Part shown: in pieces, positions 15,962 through 24,457 of the stretch | Layout: each line of letters starts with the position of its first letter | Position numbering within the stretch: the stretch's first letter is position 1 | Assembly: GCA_029977865.1 (NCBI GenBank) | Contig: JAPOKA010000024.1 | Span: 1-42,172 of the forward strand | Source of the DNA: a bacterium | Lineage (GTDB): Bacteria > Planctomycetota > Phycisphaerae > Phycisphaerales > SM1A02 | Length of the DNA: 42,172 nucleotides | Direction: 5' to 3' | Position numbers and translations under genes: made by a program | Notes under the pieces: model-generated | Told to the model about the DNA's origin: nothing | The model's input: only the letters and a program-made list of their open reading frames with translations | Databases searched by the model: none

Positions 15962-17941
15962 TCACCCTGCGCGGTCGCCGCTGCGGGACATCGAGAGCGG
16001 CGACTGCTCCGCGACGCCCTCGACCAGTTCGCGGAGCAGGCGACGGACGTCCATCGCGTCATGGCGATCGCAGGCCGACTCAAGCTGCGTGAGAAACTGG
16101 GCGAGCGAGCGGCCGGTGACCCCCTGCTCGCGCGCGCGGCGGATCTTGGGGTGCTCGGTCGCTTCCGAGTCGTCGGCAACGAAGAGCTCCTCGTGGAGCT
16201 TCTCTCCCGGCTGCAGGCCGATGAACTCGATGGCGATCTCGCCTTGGGGATTGGCGTCGTCCCGCACCGTCAGACCCTGCAGCAACACGAGGTTGCGGGC
16301 CAGATCCGCGATCCGCACCGGCTCGCCCATGTCGAGCAGGAAGACGTCGCCGCCGTGGCCGAGGCTGCCGGCCTGGATGACCAGGTTCACCGCCTCCGAG
16401 ATCGTCATGAAGAACCGCGTGACCTCCGGATGGGTCACCGTGACCGGCCCGCCCTCGCCGATCTGCTTGAGGAACTTCGGCACCACGCTTCCGCTCGAGC
16501 CGAGCACGTTTCCGAAGCGGACGATCACGAATCTCGTCGGACACTCGAGCGTCGATGGCGCCGAGGCCGGACGCGACGGGGCGTCACCCGAGGCGCCCGC
16601 CCACGCTCCGGAGGCGAGATCCTGCAGCACGAGCTCGGCGAGTCGCTTGCTCGCTCCCATCACGTTGGTGGGCCGCACCGCCTTGTCGGTCGACACCAGA
16701 ACGAACGTCTCGACCTTCGACTTCACCGCCGCGCGGGCGAGGGTCTGCGTTCCGAAGGTGTTGACGACGACGCCGGCAACCTCGTTGCCTTCGACGATGC
16801 CCACATGCTTGTAGGCCGCGGCGTGATAGATGGTCTGGACGCGATTCTCCCGAAGAAGCTCCTCGACCATGACCCCGCTGCAGACGCTCCCGAGCACCGC
16901 GTGCACCGGCACCTTGGCGATGGCGCCGTCGGTGCGGGCGAGGGCCGCGAGCTCCTGTTCGATCTGGTAGAGGGCGTACTCGCTGTGGTCGAGAACCAGC
17001 AGTCGGCTCGGCCTCAGGCGAATGATCTGCCGGCACAGTTCGCTGCCGATCGATCCGCCGGCGCCGGTGACGAGCACGCTTCGCCCGGTGATGCACTTGG
17101 AAAGAAGATGCTGGCTCGGCTCGACGCTGTCGCGGCCGAGCAGGTCTTCGATCGCCACCTCCCGCAGTTCTCCGAAGCGGGCGCTTCCGAGCATCAGTTC
17201 CCGCAACCCCGGCACGGTCATGATGCGAAGGCCGAGCGGCCGCAGCCGCTCGATCACCTGCCGGCGTTGCGCGGTCGTCGCCGAGGGAAGCGCCAGCACC
17301 ACCACCGCCCCGGGATGCTTGGCGGCGAGCGCCGGAAGATGGGATGGAGAGTGCACCGACAGATCGCGGACGCGGCTTCCCGCAAGCCGCACGTCGTCGT
17401 CGATGAAGGCCACCGGTCGGTACATGGGGCTGTGGGACATGGCAGCAGCCACCCCGACCCCGGAAGCACCCGCGCCGTAGATGAGGACTTCCGCTGCCTC
17501 GCCGACGATTCCCGCCTCGGGCCTGAACCCGGCGAGCCACTGGATCACAAGGAGGCGAACTCCCCCGCAGAGCACCGTCGAGACCACCGCGAAGCCGATC
17601 AGCACGCTTCGCGAGATGTCCCGATCCGCGAAGAACATCGCGGCGGTGCCGAGGATCAGGGTGACCACCGCAGTGCAGGCCGCCAAGCGGGACCAGAGTC
17701 GGGGGCCGGCGTACCGGAGCACCTCTCGATAGAGCCCCCCGGTCCAGAAGACCGCGATCCCGGCGGCCACAGCGACCCCCGCGAGGGTCAGGTATGCCGG
17801 GTCGCCAAGGCCGGACTCGCCGAAGCGGAGGTATGCCGCGAGCAGCAGCGACGCGGCGAGCAGGACGGCATCCAAGACGGCCGCAAGCCCCCGCCGAACC
17901 GGTCTCGGGAAGCCAATCAGATGTTCCGCCAGCCGCATCAT
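15962..17941 (-). CDS. wbpM: WbpM/CapD-type UDP-N-acetylhexosamine 4,6-dehydratase
   Basis: A 659-residue inner-membrane protein, the usual length for WbpM. About four N-terminal helices (residues 20-130) are followed by a CoA-binding-like Rossmann region (IYGAGASGVG, 154-163). The catalytic SDR domain has TGAGGSIGSE (292-301), HAAAYKHV (373-380) and STDKAVRPTNVMGASKR (417-433). The catalytic Tyr is replaced by Met (M428-x3-K432), the hallmark of long-type dehydratases (WbpM, PglF, FlaA1-like). They convert UDP-GlcNAc to UDP-2-acetamido-2,6-dideoxy-xylo-4-hexulose, the precursor of QuiNAc, FucNAc or bacillosamine. Two adjacent ATGs (17941 and 17938) are possible starts. It is the first gene of a leftward operon of four and diverges from the PglC-like gene. 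Confidence 0.92.
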   Translation of the reverse strand: MMRLAEHLIGFPRPVRRGLAAVLDAVLLAASLLLAAYLRFGESGLGDPAYLTLAGVAVAAGIAVFWTGGLYREVLRYAGPRLWSRLAACTAVVTLILGTAAMFFADRDISRSVLIGFAVVSTVLCGGVRLLVIQWLAGFRPEAGIVGEAAEVLIYGAGASGVGVAAAMSHSPMYRPVAFIDDDVRLAGSRVRDLSVHSPSHLPALAAKHPGAVVVLALPSATTAQRRQVIERLRPLGLRIMTVPGLRELMLGSARFGELREVAIEDLLGRDSVEPSQHLLSKCITGRSVLVTGAGGSIGSELCRQIIRLRPSRLLVLDHSEYALYQIEQELAALARTDGAIAKVPVHAVLGSVCSGVMVEELLRENRVQTIYHAAAYKHVGIVEGNEVAGVVVNTFGTQTLARAAVKSKVETFVLVSTDKAVRPTNVMGASKRLAELVLQDLASGAWAGASGDAPSRPASAPSTLECPTRFVIVRFGNVLGSSGSVVPKFLKQIGEGGPVTVTHPEVTRFFMTISEAVNLVIQAGSLGHGGDVFLLDMGEPVRIADLARNLVLLQGLTVRDDANPQGEIAIEFIGLQPGEKLHEELFVADDSEATEHPKIRRAREQGVTGRSLAQFLTQLESACDRHDAMDVRRLLRELVEGVAEQSPLSMSRSGDRAG

Positions 17942-17950
17942 GGGCCGGAG

Positions 17951-17956
17951 AGGATA
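17951..17956 (-). promoter_or_regulatory. Candidate -10 element of the wbpM operon
   Basis: On the minus strand TATCCT preceded by CCGG ends 9 nt before the ATG at 17941 (12 nt before the second ATG). The sequence and placement match the other near-leaderless boxes in the window. No clear -35 element is seen. Confidence 0.4.
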
Positions 17957-18056
17957 CCGGGCGGTGCGGCATGGCCTCTCTCCGTGCAGCCGGGAGAATC
18001 CCCCGTTCCTGCCCTGCAGCCTCCGAAACGCGGGATCTGCGAGGATGCGGACCGCC

Positions 18057-18734
18057 ATGGATTCCCCGTCCAAGCCTCGCCGTCGGCCTGCCGCGGGCAT
18101 CGCCAAGCGGGCCTTCGACATCGCGGTCTCGGCGGTGCTGCTCGTGGCCCTTGCACCATTGCTGCTTGTGATCGCCCTCGCGGTCGGCTCAACCTCTCCC
18201 GGGGGTCCGCTCTTCCGCCAGGTCCGGGTGGGGCGGGAGGGGAGGCCATTCCGGATCGCGAAGTTTCGCTCGATGGCGGTGACCGAGGGCTCCGAGGCGG
18301 GGTCATTCGAGCCGGGCTCGTCCGCCCGGGTCACCGCCGTCGGCAGGGTGCTCCGCCGCACCAAGCTCGATGAGCTTCCCCAACTCTGGAATGTGCTCTG
18401 CGGAGAGATGTCGCTCGTCGGACCGCGGCCCGAGGTGCCTCGTTGGACGCAGGTCCATGCCGATCGTTGGCGAGATGTCCTCTCCGTGCGGCCCGGGATC
18501 ACCGATCCGGCGAGCCTCGAGTTCCGTCACGAGGAAGCCCTGCTCGCCGCTTCGAGCGATCCCGAGGCGACCTATCGCGACGAGATCCTGCCCCGCAAGC
18601 TCGAACTGGCGGAGCGCTACGTCCGAGAACAGTCACTCTGGGGAGACCTGAACATCCTCGTCGGAACGGCGATCGCAATCTTCCGTCGCCCCCGATCGGC
18701 GGCTACGCTCGTCGATTCCGGCGCTTGCTCATGA
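18057..18734 (+). CDS. PglC-like phosphoglycosyltransferase (bacterial sugar transferase)
   Basis: A 225-residue monotopic phosphoglycosyltransferase of the short PglC/WcaJ-C-terminal type. It has one membrane re-entrant helix (KRAFDIAVSAVLLVALAPLL, about residues 18-37), FRQVRVGREGRPFRIAKFRS (53-75 region), the catalytic Asp-Glu dyad in TKLDELPQLWNVL, and GEMSLVGPRPE. It would attach the first sugar phosphate to undecaprenyl phosphate on the cytoplasmic face, starting the repeat unit. The small size and proximity to WbpM suggest a bacillosamine-, QuiNAc- or FucNAc-type first sugar. I chose the ATG at 18057; the ATG at 18045 is possible. Its stop overlaps the aminotransferase start as ATGA. 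Confidence 0.9.
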   Translation: MDSPSKPRRRPAAGIAKRAFDIAVSAVLLVALAPLLLVIALAVGSTSPGGPLFRQVRVGREGRPFRIAKFRSMAVTEGSEAGSFEPGSSARVTAVGRVLRRTKLDELPQLWNVLCGEMSLVGPRPEVPRWTQVHADRWRDVLSVRPGITDPASLEFRHEEALLAASSDPEATYRDEILPRKLELAERYVREQSLWGDLNILVGTAIAIFRRPRSAATLVDSGACS

Positions 18735-19948
18735 ACGTCCCCTTCTTCCGAGTCGACTGCTCCGGGCAAGAGCTCCGGTACCTCGAAGAGGTGCTGCAAA
18801 GCGGCTGGCTCACCACGTCACGGTTCGCCGCGGAGTTGGAGCTGAGATTCGCCTCGACTCTCGGGGTGCCGCACGCCATCGCGGTCAACTCCTGCACCGC
18901 CGCGCTGCACCTGGCGGTCGAAGCCCTCGGAGTCGGGCCCGGCGTCGGCGTGCTCGTTCCCACCCTGACCTTCACCGCCACCGCAGAGGTCGTGCGCTAT
19001 CTCGGCGGTACGGTGGTGCTCTGCGACGTCGATCGCCACTCCGGCCTGCTCACCCCCGAGATCCTCGAGGCAGCCTTGAGCCGCCATCCCGAGGTCAAGG
19101 TGGTGATGGCGGTCCACTTCGGGGGACTCGCGTGCGACCTCGAATCGCTCCGGGCGGTCGCGGAGCCGCGAGGCGTCGCGATCATCGAGGATGCCGCCCA
19201 CGCCTTTCCCGCCCGGTACCCGGGGCTTGGTCGATCGGAGCGGGGACTGGTCGGATCCGGCGCGAGCGCTGCCTGCTGCTTCAGCTTCTACGCCAACAAG
19301 ACCATGACCACCGGGGAAGGGGGCATGCTCGTCACCGGCGACGATGCGCTTGCCGAACGGGTCCGCCGCATGCGACTTCACGGCATCGACCGGGACGTCT
19401 GGAAGCGGTTCACCTCGACCAACGCCGGGTGGCAGTACGACGTGGTGGCGGCGGGCTACAAGTACAACATGCCCGACCTCAACGCCGCGGTCGGGTTGGC
19501 TCAGTTCGAGCGTGCCTTCGAGTTCCACGAAGCGCGGGTCCGACTCGCCGCTCGGTACTTCGAAGCGCTGGCCGACCTCGACGTCCTCGAGCTTCCCGTC
19601 TCCTCCGTCGATCCTTGCGATCACGCCTGGCATCTCTTTCCGGTGGTGATCCGGCCTGGATCGGGCTTCGATCGCGACTCGATCGTCGATCGCCTTGCCG
19701 CCGCCGGGGTCGGGTCGAGCGTTCATTACCGTCCGCTGCACCGCATGAGCTACTGGAGTCAGGAGACCGGATCGCGGCCCGACGAGTTCCCGGGGGCCGA
19801 GCACCGCTGGCGAGGCACCTTCTCGCTGCCGCTCTACCCGTCCATGACCGAAGCCGAGCAGCAGCACGTTTGTGCGACGCTGGATCGAGTCTTCTCCGAG
19901 CCGCCCTTGGTCGAGACGCCGCCGGCGCCGAAGGCCGTTGCCCGATAG
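18731..19948 (+). CDS. DegT/DnrJ/EryC1-family PLP-dependent sugar aminotransferase
   Basis: A 405-residue fold-type I aminotransferase. N-terminal VPFFRVDCSGQELRYLEEVLQSGWLT, SCTAALHLA, the PLP-phosphate and ring region IIEDAAHAF, and the lysine of FSFYANKTMTTGEGGM mark the active site. The SFYANK-TTGEGG form resembles enzymes acting at C4 of 4-keto-6-deoxy sugars (PglE, PseC, ArnB types). WbpE, by contrast, has an SFFPSK-type loop. It therefore probably uses the WbpM product, although the C3-keto product of WbpB cannot be excluded. It is coupled to the PglC-like gene by ATGA, which supports making the initiating sugar. The C-terminal 20 residues (Pro/Ala-rich) are extra compared with many relatives. 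Confidence 0.88.
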   Translation: MNVPFFRVDCSGQELRYLEEVLQSGWLTTSRFAAELELRFASTLGVPHAIAVNSCTAALHLAVEALGVGPGVGVLVPTLTFTATAEVVRYLGGTVVLCDVDRHSGLLTPEILEAALSRHPEVKVVMAVHFGGLACDLESLRAVAEPRGVAIIEDAAHAFPARYPGLGRSERGLVGSGASAACCFSFYANKTMTTGEGGMLVTGDDALAERVRRMRLHGIDRDVWKRFTSTNAGWQYDVVAAGYKYNMPDLNAAVGLAQFERAFEFHEARVRLAARYFEALADLDVLELPVSSVDPCDHAWHLFPVVIRPGSGFDRDSIVDRLAAAGVGSSVHYRPLHRMSYWSQETGSRPDEFPGAEHRWRGTFSLPLYPSMTEAEQQHVCATLDRVFSEPPLVETPPAPKAVAR

Positions 19949-19975
19949 GTCCGGGGTCGCTTCAGCGGAGGTGGG

Positions 19976-20713
19976 ATGACTGACGCCACGAGTTCCCGCG
20001 TCGCCGTCGAGCAGTCGGACGAGGAACTCCGCGCCATCGCCGATCGCTATCGCCGCCGCACGCCGCGAACCGATCGCTTCGGGCAGGTCGCCGAGGACGA
20101 GCGCTTTCCGATCCTGCTGCGGCGAATCGACTCGCTCGGTGTTCCCCGCGAGAAGATCCGGCTGCTCGAGATCGGCTGCGGCCATGGCGGCAACCTGAGG
20201 CGACTGACCACCGCAGGACTCGCTCCTTGGAACCTCGTCGGCAACGAACTCCTGCCCGATCGAGTCGCGGCCGCGCGGGCGGTACTTCCCGAATCGCTGC
20301 GGATCCTCGAGGGCGATGCCGCGGCGCTCTCGCTCGAGCCGGGATCGTTCGACGTCGTGTTCGCGAGCACGGTGTTCACCTCGATCCTTGACGCGAACCT
20401 GCGCCGCCGGCTTGCCGAGACCATGTGGCGACTGCTTCGCCCCGGCGGCGGCGTGCTCTGGTACGACTTCGCCTTCGACAACCCGCGCAATCCCGACGTT
20501 CGTGGCGTCAAGGCTGCGGAGATTCGGCGGCTCTTCCCCGGGGGGCGAACCTCGATTCGCCGCGTGACCCTCGCGCCCCCGCTCGCGCGACGCTGCCTGA
20601 TGATCCCGGGCACCGCCGGGCTCCTCGCGTACCGACTCTTCGCGACGATTCCGCTGCTTCGAACCCATCTGGTGGCTTGGATCGAGAACCCCATCGAAGC
20701 CGCACCGGGCTGA
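19976..20713 (+). CDS. Class I SAM-dependent methyltransferase
   Basis: A 245-residue protein with LLEIGCGHGGNLRRL (motif I, about residue 65), VGNELLPDRV (motif II) and FDVVFASTVFTSILD (motif IV) followed by LLRPGGGVLWYDF. This is a Methyltransf_11/25-like core. A GGAGGT ribosome site lies 3 nt before the ATG, a very short spacing. It follows the aminotransferase by 27 nt in the same orientation and is probably co-transcribed. The fourth methyltransferase of the cluster, it likely modifies a sugar of the glycan, but the target is unknown. Confidence 0.82.
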   Translation: MTDATSSRVAVEQSDEELRAIADRYRRRTPRTDRFGQVAEDERFPILLRRIDSLGVPREKIRLLEIGCGHGGNLRRLTTAGLAPWNLVGNELLPDRVAAARAVLPESLRILEGDAAALSLEPGSFDVVFASTVFTSILDANLRRRLAETMWRLLRPGGGVLWYDFAFDNPRNPDVRGVKAAEIRRLFPGGRTSIRRVTLAPPLARRCLMIPGTAGLLAYRLFATIPLLRTHLVAWIENPIEAAPG

Positions 20714-20741
20714 ATCGGTCGAGGCCGTCCCGCTCGCCCGA

Positions 20742-20747
20742 TACGCT
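20742..20747 (+). promoter_or_regulatory. Candidate -10 element for the PglA-like gene
   Basis: TACGCT preceded by CCGA ends 12 nt before the ATG at 20760, in a 46-nt gap between genes. The expected start site would leave a leader of about 5 nt. There is no Shine-Dalgarno sequence. Confidence 0.4.
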
Positions 20748-20759
20748 TCAGACGCCGCC

Positions 20760-21914
20760 ATGCGCCTTGCCCTGATCCTGCCATTCGCGCCGGGAATCCT
20801 CCGCTTTCGAGGCCCGCTGTTGCGACTGCTCCGCGAGCGCGGCGAGGAGGTCTTCGTGCTCTCGCCGGATCCGGGCGATGAGATTCTGAAGCAGCTTCAG
20901 AAGCTTGGCGTCGAGTGGCGCGAGATTCCGCTCGACCGCGGTGGCCTCTCCGCGCGGGCCGACCTCGCGGCGATCCGCGCAATGGAGTCCACCCTGCGGG
21001 CCATCGCGCCGGACGTCTCGATCGGCTTCAATCCCAAGGGTGTGCTGCACGGCACGCTCGCCGCCGCAGCTGCGGGCGTGCCGCGGCGGTTCGCGATGGT
21101 CACCGGCCTCGGATTCGCGTTCACGCCGCCCTTGGGCTTGGTGGCGAGACTCGCTCGCTGCGCCAGCCTCAGGCTCGCCCGTCGCGCGTTGCCGCAGTTG
21201 CACGGACTCGCCTTCCAGAACCCCGACGACCGCGAGACCCTGCGTTCCGCGGGGGTCCTGCCGGCAACGCTCCCCACCGCGGTGATTCCTGGAACCGGCG
21301 TCGATTGCGACCGATTCGCGCCGACGCCGCTTCCCTCGTCGCCCGCATTCCTCATGGGGGCACGGCTCCTCGAAGCCAAGGGAGTCCGCGAGTACTTCGC
21401 GGCGGCCCGACGACTTCGCGGCCGGCGTGGTTTCGAGTCGACTCCGTGCCGCCTCGCGGGCTGGATCGACCCAGGCTTCGGAGCCATTCCCGCCCGCGAT
21501 CTCGAGCGGCTGCTGGCCGAGGGTGCGGTCGAGCACCTCGGCCGCCTCGAAGATGTTCGGCCTGCGATCTCCTCCGCGAGCGTCTGCGTGCTTCCGTCGT
21601 ATCGAGAGGGCCTGTCGCTCTTCCTGCTCGAGTCGATGGCGATGGGCCGCGCCATCATCGCTTCCGACGTGCCCGGACCCCGCGAGGTCGTCGATCCCGG
21701 CGTCACCGGATTGCTGGTGCCGGCCCGCGATCCCGTCGCCCTCGCGGAGGCGATGGGCGAGCTCGCCGCCGACCCCGACCGCGTTGCGGCAATGGGCGAG
21801 GCGGGCCGCCGCCGGGCGTTGGACCGCTTCGAGAGTGCCGCGGTCTGTGCCCGCTTGCTCGACTTCGTCGGCCTTGGCCAACACGAGTCGCGAACCGGTC
21901 CCGCCGATCCCTAG
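20760..21914 (+). CDS. GT4 glycosyltransferase (PglA/WbnK-like)
   Basis: A 384-residue GT-B enzyme. The N-terminal half has ILPFAPGILRFRGPLLRLL, then GFNPKGVLHGTLAAAAAG and MVTGLGFAFT, a segment found in PglA-like transferases acting on undecaprenyl-diphospho-amino sugars. The C-terminal donor domain has GARLLEAKGVREY, HLGRLEDVRP, and LPSYREGLSLFLLESMAMG with both glutamates of the E-x7-E motif, followed by DVPGPREVV. It probably adds the second sugar after the PglC-like step. The start follows a -10-like box. It may be transcribed both from its own promoter and by read-through from the upstream genes. Confidence 0.87.
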   Translation: MRLALILPFAPGILRFRGPLLRLLRERGEEVFVLSPDPGDEILKQLQKLGVEWREIPLDRGGLSARADLAAIRAMESTLRAIAPDVSIGFNPKGVLHGTLAAAAAGVPRRFAMVTGLGFAFTPPLGLVARLARCASLRLARRALPQLHGLAFQNPDDRETLRSAGVLPATLPTAVIPGTGVDCDRFAPTPLPSSPAFLMGARLLEAKGVREYFAAARRLRGRRGFESTPCRLAGWIDPGFGAIPARDLERLLAEGAVEHLGRLEDVRPAISSASVCVLPSYREGLSLFLLESMAMGRAIIASDVPGPREVVDPGVTGLLVPARDPVALAEAMGELAADPDRVAAMGEAGRRRALDRFESAAVCARLLDFVGLGQHESRTGPADP

Positions 21915-21987
21915 GATCGACGCCCGTGCCGTGCCGAGAGACCACCGCCGCTGGCCCTGACGGGCGAGCCGCCCCGGAGCGCCGCCC

Positions 21988-22992
21988 ATGAAGTTCCTCG
22001 TCACCGGCGGCTGCGGCTTCATCGGCAGCCACGCCATCGACCGGCTCCTTGCCCGCGGGGACGAGGTGGTGGCCTTCGATGACCTCTCCACCGGCCGGCT
22101 CTCCAACCTTGCGCACCACGAAGGTCATCCTCGTCTTGAGATCGTCGTCGACGACATCTGCGACGCCTCCGCGCTCGAGTCCCACGCCGCCAGCTGCGAT
22201 GCGATTCTGCATCTCGCCGCCGCCGTGGGGGTGCGGCTCATCATGGAGCGGCCCGTCCAGACCATCGTGACCAACGTCCGCGGCACCGAAGTCGTGCTCG
22301 AAGCGGCGTCGCACCATCGTCGACCGATCTTCGTGGCCTCGACGTCCGAGGTCTACGGCAAGTTGATGGACCATGACGAGATCGATCTGCTGCGCGAGGA
22401 TGGCGACTGGCGGCTTGGGCCGACGACTCGGCGGCGGTGGGCCTACGCGTGTTCGAAGGCCCTCGACGAGTTCCTCGCGCTGGCTTACGTCGATGAGCAC
22501 CGGCTGCCCGCGGTGATCGGCCGATTCTTCAACACCGTCGGTCCGCGCCAGACCGGCCGCTACGGGATGGTGCTTCCAAAGTTCGCCCGCGCCGCGATCC
22601 TCGGTGAGCCGATGGCGGTGCACGGCGACGGGAGGCAAAGCCGCTGCTTCACGCACGTCGACGACTCGGTGCAGGCGATGCTCGCGCTCGTCGATTCCGC
22701 CATCGCCGGCGTTCGTGAGGTGATCGGGGGCGTCTTCAACATCGGATCGAGCAGCGAGGTCTCGATGCTCGAGCTCGCCGAACGGGTCAAGGCGGCCGCG
22801 GGGAGTCCCTCCTTGATCGAACTGGTCCCCTACGACCAGGTCTACGGCGCGGGCTTCGAGGACATGCGCCGACGCACCCCCGACCTCGCCCGCATTCATG
22901 GGGCGGTGGGCTGGCAGCCCCAGCACGGCCTCGAGTCGATCATCACCGACGTGCTCGAGGACCAGAGGCGGCGGATCGCACGGGGCGACTGA
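21988..22992 (+). CDS. NAD-dependent sugar-nucleotide epimerase/dehydratase (extended SDR)
   Basis: A 334-residue extended SDR. VTGGCGFIGSHAIDRLL (GxxGxxG, residues 5-20), FDDLSTGRLSNL, HLAAAVGVRLIMERP, STSEVYG, the catalytic Y-x3-K in YACSK, and RFFNTVGPRQ followed by VHGDGRQSRCFTHVDD are all present. The HLAAAVGV and IGRFFNTVGPRQTG wording is typical of the GalE / UDP-glucuronate decarboxylase branch. The substrate is probably a UDP-hexose or UDP-hexuronic acid in the cytoplasm, but 4-epimerisation and decarboxylation cannot be told apart by eye. It precedes a UDP-glucuronate 4-epimerase gene, separated by a 344-nt gap. Confidence 0.85.
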   Translation: MKFLVTGGCGFIGSHAIDRLLARGDEVVAFDDLSTGRLSNLAHHEGHPRLEIVVDDICDASALESHAASCDAILHLAAAVGVRLIMERPVQTIVTNVRGTEVVLEAASHHRRPIFVASTSEVYGKLMDHDEIDLLREDGDWRLGPTTRRRWAYACSKALDEFLALAYVDEHRLPAVIGRFFNTVGPRQTGRYGMVLPKFARAAILGEPMAVHGDGRQSRCFTHVDDSVQAMLALVDSAIAGVREVIGGVFNIGSSSEVSMLELAERVKAAAGSPSLIELVPYDQVYGAGFEDMRRRTPDLARIHGAVGWQPQHGLESIITDVLEDQRRRIARGD

Positions 22993-23336
22993 TCCCGCGA
23001 CCAGCCGATCGTTTGGAAGGGGCGGTGTGCCTTGATCCTCGCGACTCCATCCGACACCGAGCATGATCAGGGCCATGCCCGCTTCGCCACCTCCTCACCC
23101 GGAGGTCCGGGCGAAATCCGGCCGGCCCGGCAGCCTGCAGCGCACTCGCGAGGGGCGGGCCGACGCCCTCATGCCAATACCGCCTCCCTCCGGTCCGTCG
23201 ATCCGGCCGAACCTCGGCGGGCGGCGATGATGAAGGGAAGCTCCACCTGGTCACGCCGCCCCTCCGAAGAGGCAATATGGCCGATCCGTCGGGGGCCTCG
23301 ACCGATACCGCATTCGACCGCTGCTCGAACCACTCC
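22993..23336 (+). other. 344-nt intergenic region with two stem-loops
   Basis: No convincing gene is seen. Two adjacent perfect stems are present: ACCTCC/GGAGGT (23089-23094 with 23101-23106, loop TCACCC) and CCGGGC/GCCCGG (23107-23112 with 23125-23130). An in-frame ATG at 23277 with a GAAGAGG ribosome-like site could extend the downstream epimerase by 20 residues. The gap may be a leader or a former gene boundary; no good promoter was found. Confidence 0.4.
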
Positions 23337-24350
23337 ATGTCCGACCCCATCCTCGTCACCGGTGCTGCCGGATTCATCGGATCCCATGTCGCCCTTCGCT
23401 TGCTCGATCGCGGCGAGAAGGTGGTGGGTCTCGACAACCTCAACGACTATTACGACCCCACGCTGAAGCTCGCCCGCCTCGCTCGACTCGAAGGAAGGCC
23501 GGACTTCACCTTCGAGAAGCGCGACCTTGCCGACCGCGCCGGAATGGAAGCGCTGTTCAATGGGCATCGCTTCGGGCGGGTGGTGCATCTGGCAGCCCAG
23601 CCCGGAGTGCGGTACTCCCTCACCAACCCCTACGCCTACGTCGAGGGCAACATCGTCGGGTTCCAGAACATCCTCGAGGGATGTCGCCACCACGGATGTC
23701 GTCACCTCGTCTACGCCTCGAGCAGTTCGGTCTACGGCGCCAACGAGACCCTCCCCTTCTCGGTGCATCACAACGTCGATCATCCGCTCTCGCTCTACGC
23801 GGCGAGCAAGAAGGCCAATGAGCTCTTCGCCCATGCCTATTCGAATCTGTTCGGGCTTCCGACAACCGGTCTTCGCTTCTTCACTGTCTACGGGCCGTGG
23901 GGACGACCGGACATGGGCGTCTTCCACTTCACCAGGTCGATTCTCGAAGGCACTCCGATCCAGGTCTTCAATCGCGGGCATCACCGCCGCGACTTCACCT
24001 ACGTCGACGACATCGTGGAGGGCGTCCTTCGCGCGCTCGATCACATCGCCATGCCGAATCCATCGTGGACCGGGTCGTCGCCCGATCCGGCGACAAGCCG
24101 CGTTCCGTGGCGGATCTACAACCTCGGCAACGGCCGTCCGGTGGAGCTGCTTCGCTTCATCGAGTTGATCGAACAGTGCATCGGAAAGAAGGCGCAGATG
24201 GAGCTGCTGCCGCTGCAGCCCGGCGACGTGCCCGATACCGCCGCCGACTGCGAAGCCATTGCAGTCGATTGCGGCTACCGTCCCGAGACGCCAGTCGAGG
24301 TCGGCGTCGAACGGTTCGTGAAGTGGTACCGCGAGTACTACCGGGTGTAG
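23337..24350 (+). CDS. UDP-glucuronate 4-epimerase (CapI/LpsL-like)
   Basis: A 337-residue extended [23 protein letters not shown] (residues 7-26) and [17 protein letters not shown] are characteristic of UDP-glucuronate 4-epimerases, which have NDYYD and the following K-R-rich segment. [19 protein letters not shown], the catalytic Y-x3-K in YAASKKANE, and [13 protein letters not shown] complete the pattern. It interconverts UDP-GlcA and UDP-GalA, supplying galacturonic acid for the glycan. I chose the ATG at 23337; an upstream ATG at 23277 with a better ribosome site would add 20 residues. It is the last gene of the polysaccharide locus and is followed by a stem-loop. Confidence 0.9.
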   Translation: MSDPILVTGAAGFIGSHVALRLLDRGEKVVGLDNLNDYYDPTLKLARLARLEGRPDFTFEKRDLADRAGMEALFNGHRFGRVVHLAAQPGVRYSLTNPYAYVEGNIVGFQNILEGCRHHGCRHLVYASSSSVYGANETLPFSVHHNVDHPLSLYAASKKANELFAHAYSNLFGLPTTGLRFFTVYGPWGRPDMGVFHFTRSILEGTPIQVFNRGHHRRDFTYVDDIVEGVLRALDHIAMPNPSWTGSSPDPATSRVPWRIYNLGNGRPVELLRFIELIEQCIGKKAQMELLPLQPGDVPDTAADCEAIAVDCGYRPETPVEVGVERFVKWYREYYRV

Positions 24351-24406
24351 GACCCCGCGGGAGGCCGGCTCGCCTGAGCGTCGCTCGAGCGCCCTCACCT
24401 CGCCTC

Positions 24407-24451
24407 GCGGTCGGACTCGAAGGTTCGCGGCGCCCGGCGGCCCCCGACCGC
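24407..24451. terminator. Possible stem-loop between convergent genes
   Basis: An 8-bp stem (GCGGTCGG with CCGACCGC) encloses a 29-nt GC-rich loop between the convergent epimerase and GH57 genes. There is no T-tract on either strand, so intrinsic termination is uncertain and Rho-dependent termination is equally likely. Confidence 0.3.
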
Positions 24452-24457
24452 TGCGTC

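Noticed and set aside
18704-18709. TACGCT box 21 nt before the aminotransferase ATG
   Set aside because: It lies inside the PglC-like coding sequence and further from the start than the other boxes; the aminotransferase is already coupled to the upstream gene by ATGA.
18731-19948. Calling the aminotransferase WbpE
   Set aside because: The lysine region (SFYANK-TTGEGG) fits C4 aminotransferases acting on 4-keto-6-deoxy sugars better than WbpE, and the gene is coupled to the initiating transferase, away from wbpB and wbpD.
18818-20761. A 647-codon open frame on the minus strand
   Set aside because: It is antisense to the aminotransferase and methyltransferase, both of which have clear active-site motifs.
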